Of a DNA stretch of 64,000 nucleotides, positions 35,641 to 48,700 are shown one piece after another. The stretch is taken from NCBI RefSeq assembly GCF_949628215.1, contig NC_134276.1, positions 37,588,067 to 37,652,066 of the forward strand, written 5' to 3'. The notes beneath the pieces were generated by a model, which had not been told where the DNA came from, searched no databases, and worked only from the letters and a program-made list of their open reading frames with translations. The translations under genes were made by a program, and so were the position numbers. The DNA is from Phalacrocorax aristotelis (Eukaryota > Chordata > Aves > Suliformes > Phalacrocoracidae). Within the stretch, counting starts at the first letter, position 1, and the number at the start of each line of letters is the position of its first letter.

Positions 35641-37899
35641 GGTAATAGGGTTTAAAATTGCAATTAACTGAATGAAAATACAACATGTCCATTTATATGA
35701 AAGGAGGAAACCATTGTATATAATTTCTTAAATAGGTATCGGGATTATGATCGTTAAAAGATTAGAAAGAATTGCAATGAGATATGTCAGAGTAAGTCTC
35801 AGTAGAGAACATACCAAAATGTTGCAAACATAAGCTTCTGAAATTTGAAGTCTCTGTATTTATTTTTCCTGTAAAGTGAAGCGTGCCATTCATCCACCCC
35901 TTTCAATTAATCTTTTTATTGGTTATCTTTGAGCCTAGTGACTTTACCATTTCTTTATAACTCATCTTTAATAAGAACTTACAGTTGACTAGATTTGGCT
36001 TATATCTGTTTCTTAGTTTCAGACATTATCAGGGTTTAAGTGGTTGTGCCCTTCTTTCCTCATGTGCTGTCTAAAGGTGAAGCAGCAAAGAAGACTTTTT
36101 GATGACAAAGTTTTTTTTCTTTAATTTTGTGCATGAGTCACTTTACTTGTATAGATGACAAATGTCATCTTTAATTTGACTTGCACATCATTTAGACACT
36201 AGTTAAAGCAAGATATTGTGTATTAAGAGTTGCATAAGGTCTTTTAAACTTTCCGCAGTAAGCTATTCACTTTATCTAGGCTGAATCTTGCCAAAGTAGC
36301 CAAAAACCTGAAAGGTTTTATTTTAGTACCTACTAAATATTTCAGAAAAATGCAAATAAAATCAATTCTCCTTTTTTTCATAATCAAAATGCAACAAGAG
36401 AAAGAATCCTGTAGCCTTCAAATGAAAATTACTCTATCTTGATTAATAGCAAAAAAGGCTTTTCTTTCCCGATCTCATCTCTCCCTTCCCCTCTCTACCA
36501 CCACAAGAGTTAAAATGCTGATAGCTGAATGTTTTTTTGTTGCACAAATGATGGATTTTCCACTTTCTTCTTAGCTAATTTCTTTTTTATAGATATATAT
36601 ATAGAACTTAAAAATAAATGCTTCACAATAATTTCTTGTTTAACATGATGTATGTCACAAACTAAGGTTTTTACTAACCTGTTTGTTCCCATAATTTGTA
36701 TTTGACTAAAAGCTTATCTTCAAAATGGTTGTGCAGTTTCAGCATGATGACACAGCAAAAAAATTCGTTCATTCTTTTGATATTTTAGTACAATGGTTTT
36801 GTTAAAAAAACCCACAATATAAATGCTGTGATCAAACCACATCTCCATTTTCTTTTTGATAAACTAAATACATTAAACTCTTTTCAAAGTAAATCATTCT
36901 CTTCTGCTCTCCAGGAATAATTTTTTACAGCCTTTCAAGTCTTTGAACAGTTCTTTCAAGAACCTCAGCAAAACTTTATTCATTATCTTTAAGATTACAC
37001 ATGCCAAACAACACTAAAGGAGACACATTGTTGTCTTACTCCTGCTCACAGAAGTAGTACTCCTATAGTTTATGCACCCAAAGAGCATATTGCTGTTTCT
37101 GCCTTTCAGACTTTGTCTGAGTTGCTTTTGTATTAAATTTCCTTAGTCATTTTCAAAGTAACGACTCTCCCTGTTCAGTGAGAATGCATTCTTATTTCAG
37201 AAATAAACGTGTTTACCATGTCAAGAACATTGTTGAAAATGAAGTGTTCTTAGACAGATATACATACTTAGTGGGTCCAGCTTAACAAATTCTTGCAATA
37301 ACTCTGTATTACTCTGATGATAACTCTGGATTACTCATGCATCTAAGAGCCTTATACTCTATGTGATTTACCACTCCGCTCATCTGTGTCATTTACACAT
37401 TTTAGAATTAATTTTTTGTTTCTAATTAAAAGGAAAAAAATCCTCATGAACTTCAAAACCTGTTGAGTGCCACTTGTGACATTCCCCTTTAATGAAGATT
37501 TCCCACTGATAACCTTAGTTAGCTTAGTTCTTGTTCTGTTGAGCTTGAACTTTGCAGAGTGCCTGATGGATTCTTCTGCCCCTGAAATCTGTGGCTTTTT
37601 GAAAATTGTGGTTGACTTCCTTGTTTTGAAGGGGTTTGGGGAACAAAAAGCACTCTCCTCAGCATTACCCTAACACATACCGTTTTGAATAAAAAAACCC
37701 TTAAGTCAAATGACACACCCCACTACCTTCAGCCAGACATATGCTGGGGTCTGAAAGGATTCTTCATCCCTCTACACAGAAGTAGTCAGATCTGTTCCTC
37801 ATGTGCTTCACTTTCTTCCGCATCTATCTAAAATGGAGACCTATGTCAATTGTTCTGGGGTGCTGAAAAGGATACCTAACCTTAATCAAGGTCACTGAG
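35641..37899. other. Unique AT-rich DNA, no gene seen
   Basis: No recognisable coding, RNA or transposon sequence. A TATATATATAG tract lies near 36592-36604. Confidence 0.5.
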
Positions 37900-37995
37900 C
37901 CCAATTTAAGAGTACTGGAACAGATATAAGACCCTGGGGGAAGGATGAATTAAATGATTGGATCATCCTGTCTGACCTTAAACTCCATGACATTT
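37900..37995 (+). mobile_element. Ancient CR1-like 3' tail
   Basis: The stretch GATCATCCTGTCTGACCTTAAACTCCATGA resembles the last ~40 bases of old CR1 lineages (gatcataatggt-cccttctggcc-ttaaactctatga, in pieces). Only the tail is recognisable, and divergence is high. Confidence 0.5.
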
Positions 37996-40249
37996 TTCAT
38001 GCACCTGGTTTTGACTAGCATGTAGGGAAAAGGCGGCAATTCATCTTTGTGGTTAAAAAAAAAGAAACATGACAACCCCCTTTTTGTTTTTTATTTGTAG
38101 TCATCTAAATTTTCAATTTTTTTCCTCATCTTGCTATATTCTCATGTCTGTGCTGTTTCTGCTTGGTTTTTGGCAGCCAATTTGGGGCTGCATTTCTTGA
38201 GAGTATATAAAACTAACATTGTTATGTGGCTTCTTTGACAGGCAAAGCACTCATGCAAAGCAAGATGAATGGGATGTCAGTTTTCCCTATCATGGGATCT
38301 CCATTTAGTGACCCAGATGAGAACTGAGAGAACTTGTCACAGAGGCGAGACAGACCAGATATGGCTTTAAATGGGGCTCCAAATCTCATATAGTTTTGAA
38401 GCTACTGCTAGAACACTGAATTTGTCATAAAAGACTTGTCAGTTCAGAGTTCATTAAGGTAAAAGATGAGAGTGTTTTATCTGGACACTCTTGAGCCCTG
38501 CTATGGTAGGAGCAGGGACTAGTTACAGCCTTGAAAGGAAAAAAAAAATGTGGTTTTGCAGTGTTTTCTTCCAGCTTTCCTTTGGGTTGAATCTCTATGG
38601 AATAGCTCCTCCTGGCATATAAGTATCTCTTTTCCTTGTTTGTCTTTTTTGGCTTCTTTGTTAAACTTGGAGGTGTGTTTGCGATGTCAATTCAAAGTCC
38701 CTTGAGACTTGGCTGAGACTTGAGGTGAGGTGTTAAACTTCACAAGACTGAATTGGAACGCTTAAGGTGAGAGACAGGGTTTTAATCACTTGCACTGTGG
38801 CTGCCACACTAGAAACTTTGTGACCTCAGCTGAGTTTTCTTTTACACCGAGTCCAAAATCAATAGAAGTATTCATGACTGGAGAAATGACTTGTGTTTAA
38901 CTTCGGCCCCAAAGTTGGGAAGCATCAAAAAGTGTATTTCTCAGATGTGCAGTTTACAAACTGTGACTCTGAAACTCTGAATTTTACTATTTTGGATTCC
39001 ATGTTTTGTAAATAATTCAGAACTGCAGCACCATCCTTGACAGAACACTTAATCCTTCTGCTTCACAGTCAGATTTTCTTCCCATCACAAAGGTTTGATC
39101 TTGTACTAAGTTTACTGATGCAGCATGAGATTTTTGGCAGATAGTTAAAAAAAGGTGTTGTATTATTATTGTTATTACTGTTACTATTACCATTACTATT
39201 ACTGTTATTATTATTATTACATAAAAGCTCCTGGGATTTGGGTGGATCACCTATAATTTTCCAAAGATTTTACTTTAGTATGCTTATCATAATGCTAAAA
39301 CTAGTTGTATACATTAGTATAAAATATAAAAATAAATATGAAATATATAAAAAATGAAATTGTATAGATGCTGGAAAACAAAGTAGTTCAAATTTACTAG
39401 GCAATGTCTTTTCTTTTAAATGGAGTCCTGGTTAGCACAGCATTGAATACTTCACAGTATCATGTAAAACACATATTTATACCAAAGCTATGTTGAGAAC
39501 TAGCTGGCTATGCTACAAACATTAGTTGGTCAGATATGCAATTTAACAATTTATTTTTTCCTATTCCATATGTATATCTTCGTGCAGCCCAGTAAAATAT
39601 TCAATATGGTGTATGACTAAACCCTTTGGATTGTGCTGCACACAATTCTGTTGCAATGACCCCAGGTATACATGACAGTGACATTTGGAGTCTTTCACTC
39701 AGCATCTGTGTATGTGGGTATTAATAGTTTTGAAGCAGAAAGAAATTAACTATAACTAAAAATAACATCACACACTTCCTGACAAGGATCTAAGTCCTGC
39801 TGTTGTATCTCATGATTTAAAAGAGTTTATGAACAGTAATATGATTGTCAGATCCTCCAGGCCTGTTCATGTCTTTCTGTTAACCAGCAAAATATCTTGT
39901 ATGTCATATATATATATAATAAAAAAACACTCTCTTCAGCATTTTCATGGCCTAGTAATGTGAATTAAAAAGATATACAGCTCTCATTATATAGCAAATC
40001 TATAGAACTCACTGCTTTAGAAGCCAGACTCAGTGGAAGAAAAGGAATAGGATGATACAGATACAGTGCTGTGCAGATCTGGTGTCAGAAAGTAATTTTC
40101 CACAGAAAATTAATACAAGTCCAGCAATATTTCTTCAATTAGCTATCACTAAGGAGCACCGAATGCAACAGCCGATAATTTGATTTTGATCCAGTATAAC
40201 AAGATTAAAGGGCAAGTGAAAAGTACTCTACTTATGTACGAACCATCAG
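37996..40249. other. Unique AT-rich DNA, no gene seen
   Basis: Contains an ATT/ACT trinucleotide repeat (39161-39220) and a TATATATATATA tract near 39907-39920. No open frame is convincing; those across the trinucleotide repeat (39017-39357) are artefacts of it. Confidence 0.5.
39161..39220. repeat. (ATT/ACT)n trinucleotide microsatellite
   Basis: About twenty 3-bp units with interspersed ATT, ACT and ACC. No LTR surrounds it, unlike similar tracts at 9560 and 44710 that lie inside LTRs. Confidence 0.9.
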
Positions 40250-40745
40250 CTGCACAAATATAAGGCACGGAACAACTGGCCAAATGGGGATGATCTGGGA
40301 ATTATAGCGGATTGCTAACTGAGCATGAGTCAACTGTGTCATGTTGTTACAAAGAAAGCAAATATCAGACTGCTATGTTCAAGCAGAGCATCCTCTGCAA
40401 AACACATCCAGTAATTGTTCTGCTTACTCAGTACTGCTCAAGCCTTAGCTGGATTCTGTGGCCAGCAATGTGCCCAGCAAGTTAAAGGTAGCACAACTGG
40501 AGAGGCAATTGTAGGAATTCAGCTGTAGTTCAGATATACAGAAGACAATTTGTAACCGTAAGGACAGCAAAGTGTTAGGATAGATTTTCCTAAGGATCTC
40601 ATAACACCCTGTCTTTGGAAGCATTTAAGATCAGACTGAGGAAGTATCAATCAGGAGCGACATACTGGTAGGTGATCCTGCTTTGGAATGAGGAATGCGC
40701 TGGATGACTTCTCAAAGTTTCTTCTAGCAACATTTTTTATGACTA
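40250..40745 (+). mobile_element. Ancient CR1 fragment, RT tail and 3' region
   Basis: Order and wording match the CR1 ORF2 tail in heavily mutated form. It has GCATGAGTCAACTGTGTCATG...ACAAAGAAAGCAAA (where CR1 has 'agccagcagtgtgcccttgtggccaagaaggc'), then a CTCAGTACTGCTCAAGCCTTAGCTGGATT block. Last come a CTTTGGAAGCATTTAAGATCAGACTG segment and GGTGATCCTGCTTTGGAATGAGG. No frame is open. It is much older than copies 0-3. Confidence 0.65.
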
Positions 40746-41639
40746 ATGACTCCCTTAATGTCCCCTTTTTCTAGATAGGTAAAGAAAATGGGTATATAAC
40801 ATCTCATTAGATTTGTAGTCAGACACAAAAAAAAATATTATTCTTTCTTCAGAAGAACCTTAGTAAGACTCTTGAATATAGACTTTTTTATTTCATTCTG
40901 AATGAAAGCAAGCTTTGTTCTTCCTTTGATCTGAAAAGAAGTATGCTTTCAAAAATAAGGTTCATCATAAGGCAAACTGAATTTTTCTCAAGTTGATTTA
41001 GTTTATTTTAGGTTTTGTTTGCATGTTTGTTTTTATTAAATGTAAATTATTTTATCTCTGAAGAACAGAAATCTACTCATAAGCCTCTTCCATGCCTTTT
41101 AGTGAACACCAAAAAAAGGTCACTTTCACAAAGTTTGCAGACATTTTCTTTGATTAGCCACAAAAACTATGTAAGTACAATCTTGTAGGAAGATTTAGTG
41201 TGACTGATGGAAGTGTGTATCTACTTCATGTAATTTAGCAATCAGTGGAAGCAGGACAAAGATCAAGGTGGGCTTTCTGACCAGCTTTCGCTTATAATTT
41301 GTTGGCCAGGCTTTGTTTCTGTAGTAGCTGGAGCTGTAAGGTAAAGGCTTTTTATTTTTAATTTTTTTTTTATAAAAGTCCAATTGGAATTGATTATTTA
41401 AAATACGACATATATTCTTTTTTGTGCAGACGTCATCACTGACTCCCTAATATTTTTTGCTAATGTGAAGCTCCTGCAAGTGATTTTATTTTCCAAATCA
41501 TGTCCTTCATTGAATCTTTGTTGAAGTTAGGTCTATGGAGAGGAGAAAATATGATTAAATATTCTTTTTTTTTTTTTTGTTGAGTACTGGAAAAAATACT
41601 GTAAAAGTCAATTTTAAATGATCAGTTCTAACATGAAAG
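40746..41639. other. Unique AT-rich DNA, no gene seen
   Basis: Several T-runs, for example at 41563-41579. Nothing else recognisable. Confidence 0.5.
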
Positions 41640-41905
41640 TCAATGGAGGGAGAACCTCAAGATACCATTTCCCTACAGCCCCTTTGCAGGCCTGCTGGAT
41701 GGCTTAGAAAGGCGTAAACATTAGTCAGAGAGAATCAAGACTTTAAATCAAAACTGGATGTCTTTCTAAAAGATATATAGTCCCTCAAGCAGAAGATATG
41801 AACTTGATGCATGAATTATTGGTTCAGATTTTATGGCCTGTTACACAGGTGGTTGGAATAGATAATCGTAATGGTTCTTTCCATCCATATAGTATATGAA
41901 TCTGA
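41640..41905 (+). mobile_element. Ancient CR1-like 3' tail
   Basis: TTTAAATCAAAACTGGATGTCTTTCTAAAAGATATA is followed about 90 bases later by GGTGGTTGGAATAGATAATCGTAATGGTTC and TATAGTATATGAATCTGAA. This order matches the 3' end of old CR1 lineages. Its left limit is uncertain. Confidence 0.6.
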
Positions 41906-43889
41906 ATTCAGCATGAGCACATTGAGAGGCAAAGAATAACTCAGTGGAAGCAAATAATCAAAAAAACCAATAACTACAATAATGAAAAAAAACTCTCCAA
42001 GAAATGTGCCCTAATCTTTTACTCTCTGTAAGAGGGTAAAATAAAAAGGTGTTACTTTCCATTTTCCCCATTCTCAACTTAACTCCTTATCAATAAAAAA
42101 ATAATAATAAAAATGTAAAGATCTACGGCTTTGAGAGGTGGCCTGGCACTTCCTGCTTTCTTGCCCACCACTGTGGCAATTGGCATGTTGACCAGCTCAG
42201 TAAGATTTCTGAGATAAAATAAATGCAAGCTGGAAACTGGAAATTATGCTTTCTGGCTGAATGATATGGACTCAGTAATAAGAAAACAAGTAACAAATTC
42301 GCTGGTGGTATGTGAATAATGAAAAAAATTAATAGTGTTTCCACCACTGCATTTGTTCTACTGTACTAATGGTCATGGAGAAAATTTGCTGTAGTCATTG
42401 AAGTAGCAGATATAAGGGGAGAGCACATGGGGAACAGAAACACAGTAGGAAGTAGCCATTAAAGTCACAATTAGAAATATAACCTTACATTTTAACAACA
42501 GAGGGGTTAACAACACAGCAGACTGCCCTTTCACCCCATTGCTGTTTAAAGTGTTCATTTTAAATAGTCCTCAGTTGGTGTGCCTGGAAATACCATCCTT
42601 TACCAACATGAGAACATAGCATATAGAACCGGAAAAGCATTTAATGGCTATCTCTGTATTACTGCATCTGGGAGTGCTTTTAAGCTAATGGTTGCAGGTA
42701 CACTGCAGCTCTTTCCCTCCCCTTCAGAAATGCCCCTTCTGCCCTAGTTTTCATGCAAAGAAACTTATAGGCCAAACAAGAGCTGTAGCTTGGTTTAAAA
42801 AGACCTGAGTCCCTACTGAAGCACCTCCCAGAAGCTCATGGGTCATTTGGTTCTAATCCCTGCTATTGTAAGCAACTCTATCATAAAATTTCATCCTAAA
42901 TTTAGGAAGCTACAGTTTAAAAATATGTTCTCACTCACCTGTGTTCTCATGACTCACAGTTGTAATAGTGAGACATTTGGATATTAAGAACCATTTTTAT
43001 GAACAGAAGTTATTAATTGACAATGCATATCCTTTTATTCTGTGTGGAGACTTATTCTTTAGCTAAAATAGATCTTCTTTCCATTTCCATTTTACTAAGA
43101 TGAAGTCTTCTTCCACAAAAAAGGTTTCCCAAATTCTTGATCATATTAGTAACCAGTCTGAAGTCATATTTCCGGAACCTGTAATCCCCATGTAATGTTA
43201 CTTTCCTTGGCCTTTAAGCAGGATGCAAGACTTTGGTCCCAAGAGCTTTGAAAATTATACCTTGACATCTCTCATTCAAGGTGGCCATCAGATCTCAAAT
43301 TGGCTTTTATCTTTGATGTGTGTTCAAGAAAATGAGAGGTGGAAAGACAAAGGAAGATGATTCGTGATAAAATCTCCTTCCAAAGATCAGAAGCCTTCAT
43401 GGATTTTCTGTTATTTTAACAAGGTTCAGAATGGATCTCAAATGAATTAAAATCTTAAGGAGAAAAAGCTTCAAAATGCTGTTTCTGTGGTTTTTGTGTT
43501 TTTCAGAAAACCATATCCATCATATATTACATTTTGTGTCATTGCATGGTTTTGTGAAGGCAAAACAAATCCTAACTAGAAGCTTCATGAAGCAATGATC
43601 AATCACCCAAGACATTTGGGTTTGACATTCAGATAGCATAGACCTTGTCCTCAATATTAGTTTATCCGATCTGCACCATGTTCTTGTATTTGCTGTGTCT
43701 GTTAAAGATTGGTGTTGTTTTTGTAGTCTGCTGTGTTCTGTAGTGATTAGTGACGTTTTGCCTGGGAGAGTTGTTTTTAAAACTTTGGCCTTGAGTTTTA
43801 TTTGGTATTTGAAGTTTATATAGAAGCTGTTACTGTATGTCAGGTACCACCTCATGGATACAATTAGCAAATATACCTCCTCCTCTGAG
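41906..43889. other. Unique AT-rich DNA with one long antisense open frame
   Basis: The minus-strand frame 43984-43520 (154 codons) is the longest outside the CR1 and LTR sequence of this window. It has no recognisable domain, and its first ~90 bases overlap the plus-strand retroviral remnant antisense. I treat it as chance. Otherwise nothing is visible. Confidence 0.45.
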
Positions 43890-44522
43890 AGATTTTTATG
43901 GAGGAAATACAGAATGGCACCTTCACTACCATCTTCTATAATGCCTCCTCTTTCATTACAACAACTTTTCAGTACCTTGAACATCCTTGGGTAGTTAAGA
44001 TATATCTGTTGATATTGCTTTGGCAGACCATTTTAGCTCTGTCTACGGTTAATAAGCAATTTAAAAATATCATCCAGAGATCTGCCCCAAGGCTGGATAG
44101 CTATGGGTGGCAGGGTATGTGGGATAGTATTGGCAAATGCCTGAGATGATGGGCACCCCCACTGTATTGAGACTTCACTCCTGAACAAGTGCAGAATCCT
44201 GAAAAATTAGTAGAATATTTGGAGGAAATACATTGTGACGCTGGCAATTCCAGAGAGATACCAATCACTGCAATGTGCTGGAGCCTGGCCCATGCCATCA
44301 AGACCTGTTTAACACTATTCAGTACACTCAAGGGGAAGAGAAGGCTTCTAGATCTAAAAGGACAAGGACAAGGAAAACAAGAAGCACTGCGGCCACTCAA
44401 ACCCCCTCAATAGGTGCTGCGGCTACTCCCACCCTGGTGACAAGCACTGCAGCCACTCAAACCCCTATGACAGATGTTGCAGCTACTCCAACCTCAGTGA
44501 CAAGCACAGCTAAGAGAGTGGA
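43890..44522 (+). pseudogene. ERV internal remnant, probably gag-like
   Basis: One plus-strand frame runs from about 43898 with a hydrophobic stretch (YLLILLWQTILAL, about residues 35-47), then WQGMWDSIGKC. After two stops (44147 and about 44170) it continues with DFTPEQVQNPEKLVEYLEE and AMCWSLAHA. A frameshift around 44300-44325 moves the coding sense to the frame with a basic patch and then four decapeptide repeats. The wording resembles the N-terminal part of avian ERVL-type gag-region proteins, but I cannot confirm this without a search. It adjoins a truncated LTR of the same strand, which supports a retroviral origin. It is disrupted and non-functional. Confidence 0.6.
44384..44506 (+). 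repeat. 60-bp tandem repeat encoding decapeptides in the ERV remnant
   Basis: Two full 60-bp units start at 44384 and 44444, and a third begins at 44504. Each contains two related 30-bp halves, giving four decapeptides of the type AATQTPxxxA / AATPTxVTST. It is coding-phase periodic, as expected from slippage within a low-complexity gag region. Confidence 0.85.
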
Positions 44523-44912
44523 TTCAAACTGGCCAAAGGGATATTCCATATCATGTAACGTCATGCCCAGTACGTGAACTGGGAAGAGCTGGCTGGGGGA
44601 GGGAGGCAGCAATCGGGGCTCGGGGATGGGCAGCGTCGGTCGGCAGGTGGTGAGCGGTTTTATTGTTTGTGTTTTCTGTTTTTTTCTTTTTCCTTTTTCC
44701 TTTAATTAAATTATCATTATTGTTACTATTATCATAATAAATTTTATTATCATTATTATTTAATTCTAATTATTAAACTGTTCTTATTTCAACCCACAAG
44801 TCATTTTTTTTTCCCTTTTGCTCTGCCAATTCTCCCCCCCATCCCAGAGGGGTGGGGGGAGTGAGCAAGCGGCTGCGTGGTGTTTAGCTGTTGACTGGGG
44901 CTGAACCACAAC
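44523..44912 (+). mobile_element. ERV LTR, 5'-truncated
   Basis: Starts abruptly at the internal LTR block CAAACTGGCCAAAGGGATATTCC, so about the first 200 bases of LTR are missing. It continues with a CpG-containing block (GGGGCTCGGGGATGGGCAGC), a long ATT-type repeat (44705-44765), ATTAAA at 44772-44777, CTGTTCTTATTTCAACCCAC, and ends ...GGGCTGAACCACAAC. The family is that of the LTRs at 13144 and 9407. The join to gag-like sequence shows a deletion that removed the rest of the provirus and the start of the LTR. Confidence 0.87.
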
Positions 44913-45591
44913 GGTCCTTTTTGGACTGTGGATACACAGTATGACTAAAATAACATGCAAATTTTTTTTTTTTTTGCATTATTACTGTGCTCTGTGATTT
45001 TCATGCACGATATGATTTGGATTTTTTCCAAACCATTTACCAGACCTACTTCTTTCTAACTGTGTACTTTTAATACCCTTGAAATGAGGTTTTGATGTGA
45101 TCTCATGGAGCAACTGAAACTGCAGTGGAAAAGTGGGTAACACTGTCAGCAGATGATTCAGTAATTGCAGGTGGAAAACACCACTGTGGGAAAACTCACA
45201 TGATTAAGCCACTGATCAAAAATAAATTTTACTCTCAAAGTAAGTTTACATTAACATTATGTAGGGACTGCAAGTAGGAATATTACTGGAACACTTTACA
45301 TCCCATTGACTGAAAACTGAAGGCTTTACTACCCACTGTTTTCAGCAGCAGAATTTATTTTCCCTGGTTTCCATGTTTTTTAAGCCCTTTTCTTTTTTTC
45401 CTTCATATGCCAAAAGCAAACATGAATATTTCTCTTAATGATAATATAATAACTTATTTTCAGCATTTAAATGACTGAATTTGGACCAGTTAAAGTCTTT
45501 TGTAAACCGAAAACCACAGATCAGAGGGTATTATACACTACTGTTTCTTCACTGATGCTTTTGAGAAGTTTCCTTTTCCTTTGATTGGAGT
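44913..45591. other. Unique spacer, no gene seen
   Basis: An ATGCAAAT octamer and a T-run followed by GCAT lie at 44955-44980. No open frame of interest. Confidence 0.5.
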
Positions 45592-45760
45592 ACTCCTGCG
45601 ACATCCCCCTGCAGCTGCCTCTTCTCCAGACTGCACAAGCCCCAGTCCCTTGCCCTCTATTCACACAGCAAGTGCTCTAGTCTGTAGCATTTCGGTGACC
45701 CTCCACTGAACTTGCTACAGTTTATCAACTTCTTTCTCTTCACACGCTCAGAAAATAAAG
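45592..45760 (-). mobile_element. Old CR1 fragment (RT tail / 3' region)
   Basis: Reads GACATCCCCCTGCAGCTGCCTCTTCTCCAGACTGCACAAGCCCCAGTCCCTTGCCC in pieces, then a TTCGGTGACCCTCCACTGAACTTGC block. This is the reverse complement of the conserved CR1 segment also found at 11745-11870, but more diverged. No 3' terminus is present. Confidence 0.75.
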
Positions 45761-48700
45761 TTTTCTACACAAGTCACATTGCCATAGATCGAACATTTCA
45801 TTTTTGTGTAAGAATTCCTTTCTGCAAGGTTGGCGGTAAGGTTTAGTTTATAAATAAGTGTTAGCACATACAGACAGATAAATGCTTCAGAAAATCTTTG
45901 CTTACAGAAGAAGCAGGCATTCCCAGCAGGTTTAACAAAACCTCCACAAAGGAACCTCAGTGCACTCCAGGAAATCAGTTGTGTTGCTCCTGCAATGGTT
46001 TTCCTGGGGCATCATCCATGGAAATGGAGATCCACCAGATCATTGCCCCTTCTGCCTGATAAAGCACAGCTGGTGAAACTAAAAACTGATGTCAGAATAA
46101 TTTCATCTATTAACCTCCTTAACTTGCCCGCTAAAAAAGTGAACTCATTTTCCATGATCCTGTGCATCTATGTTTTCATTGGAATTTGAGGATGATCAAA
46201 TGCAAGGCATAATGCAGACTAAAATTTTAAAAATGAGGGTTTTAACCTAAAAGCAACTGAGATGACTAAATCTGTACACAAGATAATTTAGGTTAATAAT
46301 GTAGTCGATAGACAGAGACAAACTCCTTCTGATGGTAATTTAGTGTACTCCTGAAAACTAAATTAATTTTTTCCCCCAATCTCTTTTATTAACTATTCAA
46401 AATTATGTTCTTTGTAGGTGAATTCTTCTTACAGCTGGAATCCAAAAGGAAAGGTAGGAAAACATCCCAGAAGTCTGCTATTGAAAAATAATTCTTAAAA
46501 AATCTCTGTATAAAACCTGGCCTGAGTAATTATTTTAAATATGCGGAATATTAGGCATGTGAAGTAAAATGCTTTCCTGATCTGATATTGAGTTACATAC
46601 TATCATTACTCTTAGTAATTATGATGAAAAATATGATTATGTATTGTAGTTTATATTAAAAGTAATCTGACTCCCAAAATAAATGCTTCATGAATAATTA
46701 ATTTAAAAACAAGAAAATGCAAAAACCAAAAAATAGAGTAGAATATTATTTATACAACAAAATCCAGGGAAAGGGAAATTCCAATAAAATCTGTAATGGC
46801 TGGATATCTAAAAAAAAAAAAAGGAAAAAATAAAATGCATCTCATTAATGGATGAAAACGGTCTGAGGTGTTGGGATTGGTTTTAGGTGCTGTAAAGTCT
46901 TCATTTGGCAACAGCACAGACATATGCACACAGCCTCTTCACTTGCCCTCTGCACCATCCCTCAATTTGTTTTCCTCAGGCTTTTCATATTTAACCCCTT
47001 CCTGCCCATCTTGAAAGAAAAAATTTCAAGTAGACCCAGCAGTCACAGATTTTCTGAGTTTGTTTCTCCTCCACCCTACAAGGCTATAATTGTTTTGCCC
47101 CAGAACATTTCACTCCTGTCCATCATAATGAAAGATGAGCCGCCACCAGATACTGCTCACCTAGTAATAAGCAGGAGCAAAGTATTTGGGTTTCTATGAG
47201 CACCAGTGCAGACATCTTCAGATACAGACTGAGGAGTTTGTCCATGAAGAGGACATAGTAAACAGGCAGCTACATAATGAGGATTATGGATAACTAAATC
47301 CATAGAGAAAGCATTTGGAATCTGTGGTTGGGTGAGCCAGAAGTGTTGTGCATGAGGGGAAAAGGGAAAAAACAAAAGGTATTTATTCCTATGGTGTGGT
47401 TATTTAGGTACTTAACATCCATGTTGAGGAGCACGGTATTTTTAACAGATTTTTAAATGAGAGGAAGATACAATACAGTGGAAAAGACAAATCTGATACA
47501 GAATCTGATTTACTGTGTTGAGCAAGATGCGAATGGCATAAGTTGTACTCTGAAGTCGGTTCTCTCTCCCTGCCGACTGCACATGGAGCCTAAACAATTA
47601 ACGTAGGTACACACCTAACTTAAAATGGCTAATGTTATTGAGACAATTCCTTTCAGTTAATTCCATTAAAAAGTTTGTCAATACAGACGTCACAGTGGCC
47701 AGATCAAATTCTAAATAATGGACAAATACATTAAAGCTGCAAGTCAACTTCATCATGTATAGACTGATAGAGGACAAATTCTTCTCTTAAGACCGTCATT
47801 TTAACTTTTATTTGGTTCTGCCTTTTAATTGCTCTTCAGCCAAGTATTGATTTCAGGTAAGTACTGTGATTTCTGAGAAACACTGGGGTTTAGGATTTAT
47901 ATAATGCTAGTACTGTGTCACCCGTATAACACTGGCACTTCAGCTCTTGTTAGTCATTACCTCTCCCAACAGCTTTGCAGAGCAGTTGAATGCAGACAGA
48001 GTTTTAGGGGACTGTGAAGCTTTGGACTTGGAGATGAAAACAAGAAAAGCCTATATTGCTCCTTAAACTCTGAATGCAGTAACAGAAGAAACAAAAGAAA
48101 ATTATTTCACCCATAGCTTATGAGTGCTGTCTTTGTAGGACGTATGACCTAGATACTGCCTGATGCTGGGTGCCAGCTGATAACTGTCATCACAAAAAGC
48201 TATGCATTCCTTCTAGTGAATTTGACATCTTATAGTACAGAGAGAAAGTTGAAATTGAAAAGGAGTCACTAAGACTCCACTAAAAATAATTTTCTGTCTT
48301 TAAAATGAGTGGTTTATAAGCGTTTAGATTAAATTTAATGAATATATTAGGAAATAATGAGAATAGGATTATGACCATATTTTTTCCAATATAAGCTATG
48401 CAAAAATCAAAATTAGTCTTTAAAAAAATATGTAAGGATGGAAGCAAATTATGTGGTTTTTTGGTATTAGAATATTGGCTAATCTGTGTTCTATATTTAT
48501 CTCTTCAGTTAGAGGACAAAGTTTGACAAATGCATTTGCCCACTTGCCAGTGATGAGAATAAACTTTTCTTGTCATGTTGGGACTTACACATCAGTTGTT
48601 GCAAGATTTAAATATTTTATTTAGAAATCAACGAACCACACACATGTATACAAGAAAGAAACAGTGGAAGAAATCTACTTTTATGTTTCTGAAGAAAATC

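Noticed and set aside
39017..39357. Leucine- or valine/isoleucine-rich frames as membrane peptides
   Set aside because: They are translations of the ATT/ACT microsatellite.
43520..43984. 154-codon minus-strand open frame as a gene
   Set aside because: No domain, and its start overlaps a plus-strand retroviral remnant antisense. Length alone is not enough in AT-rich DNA searched in six frames.
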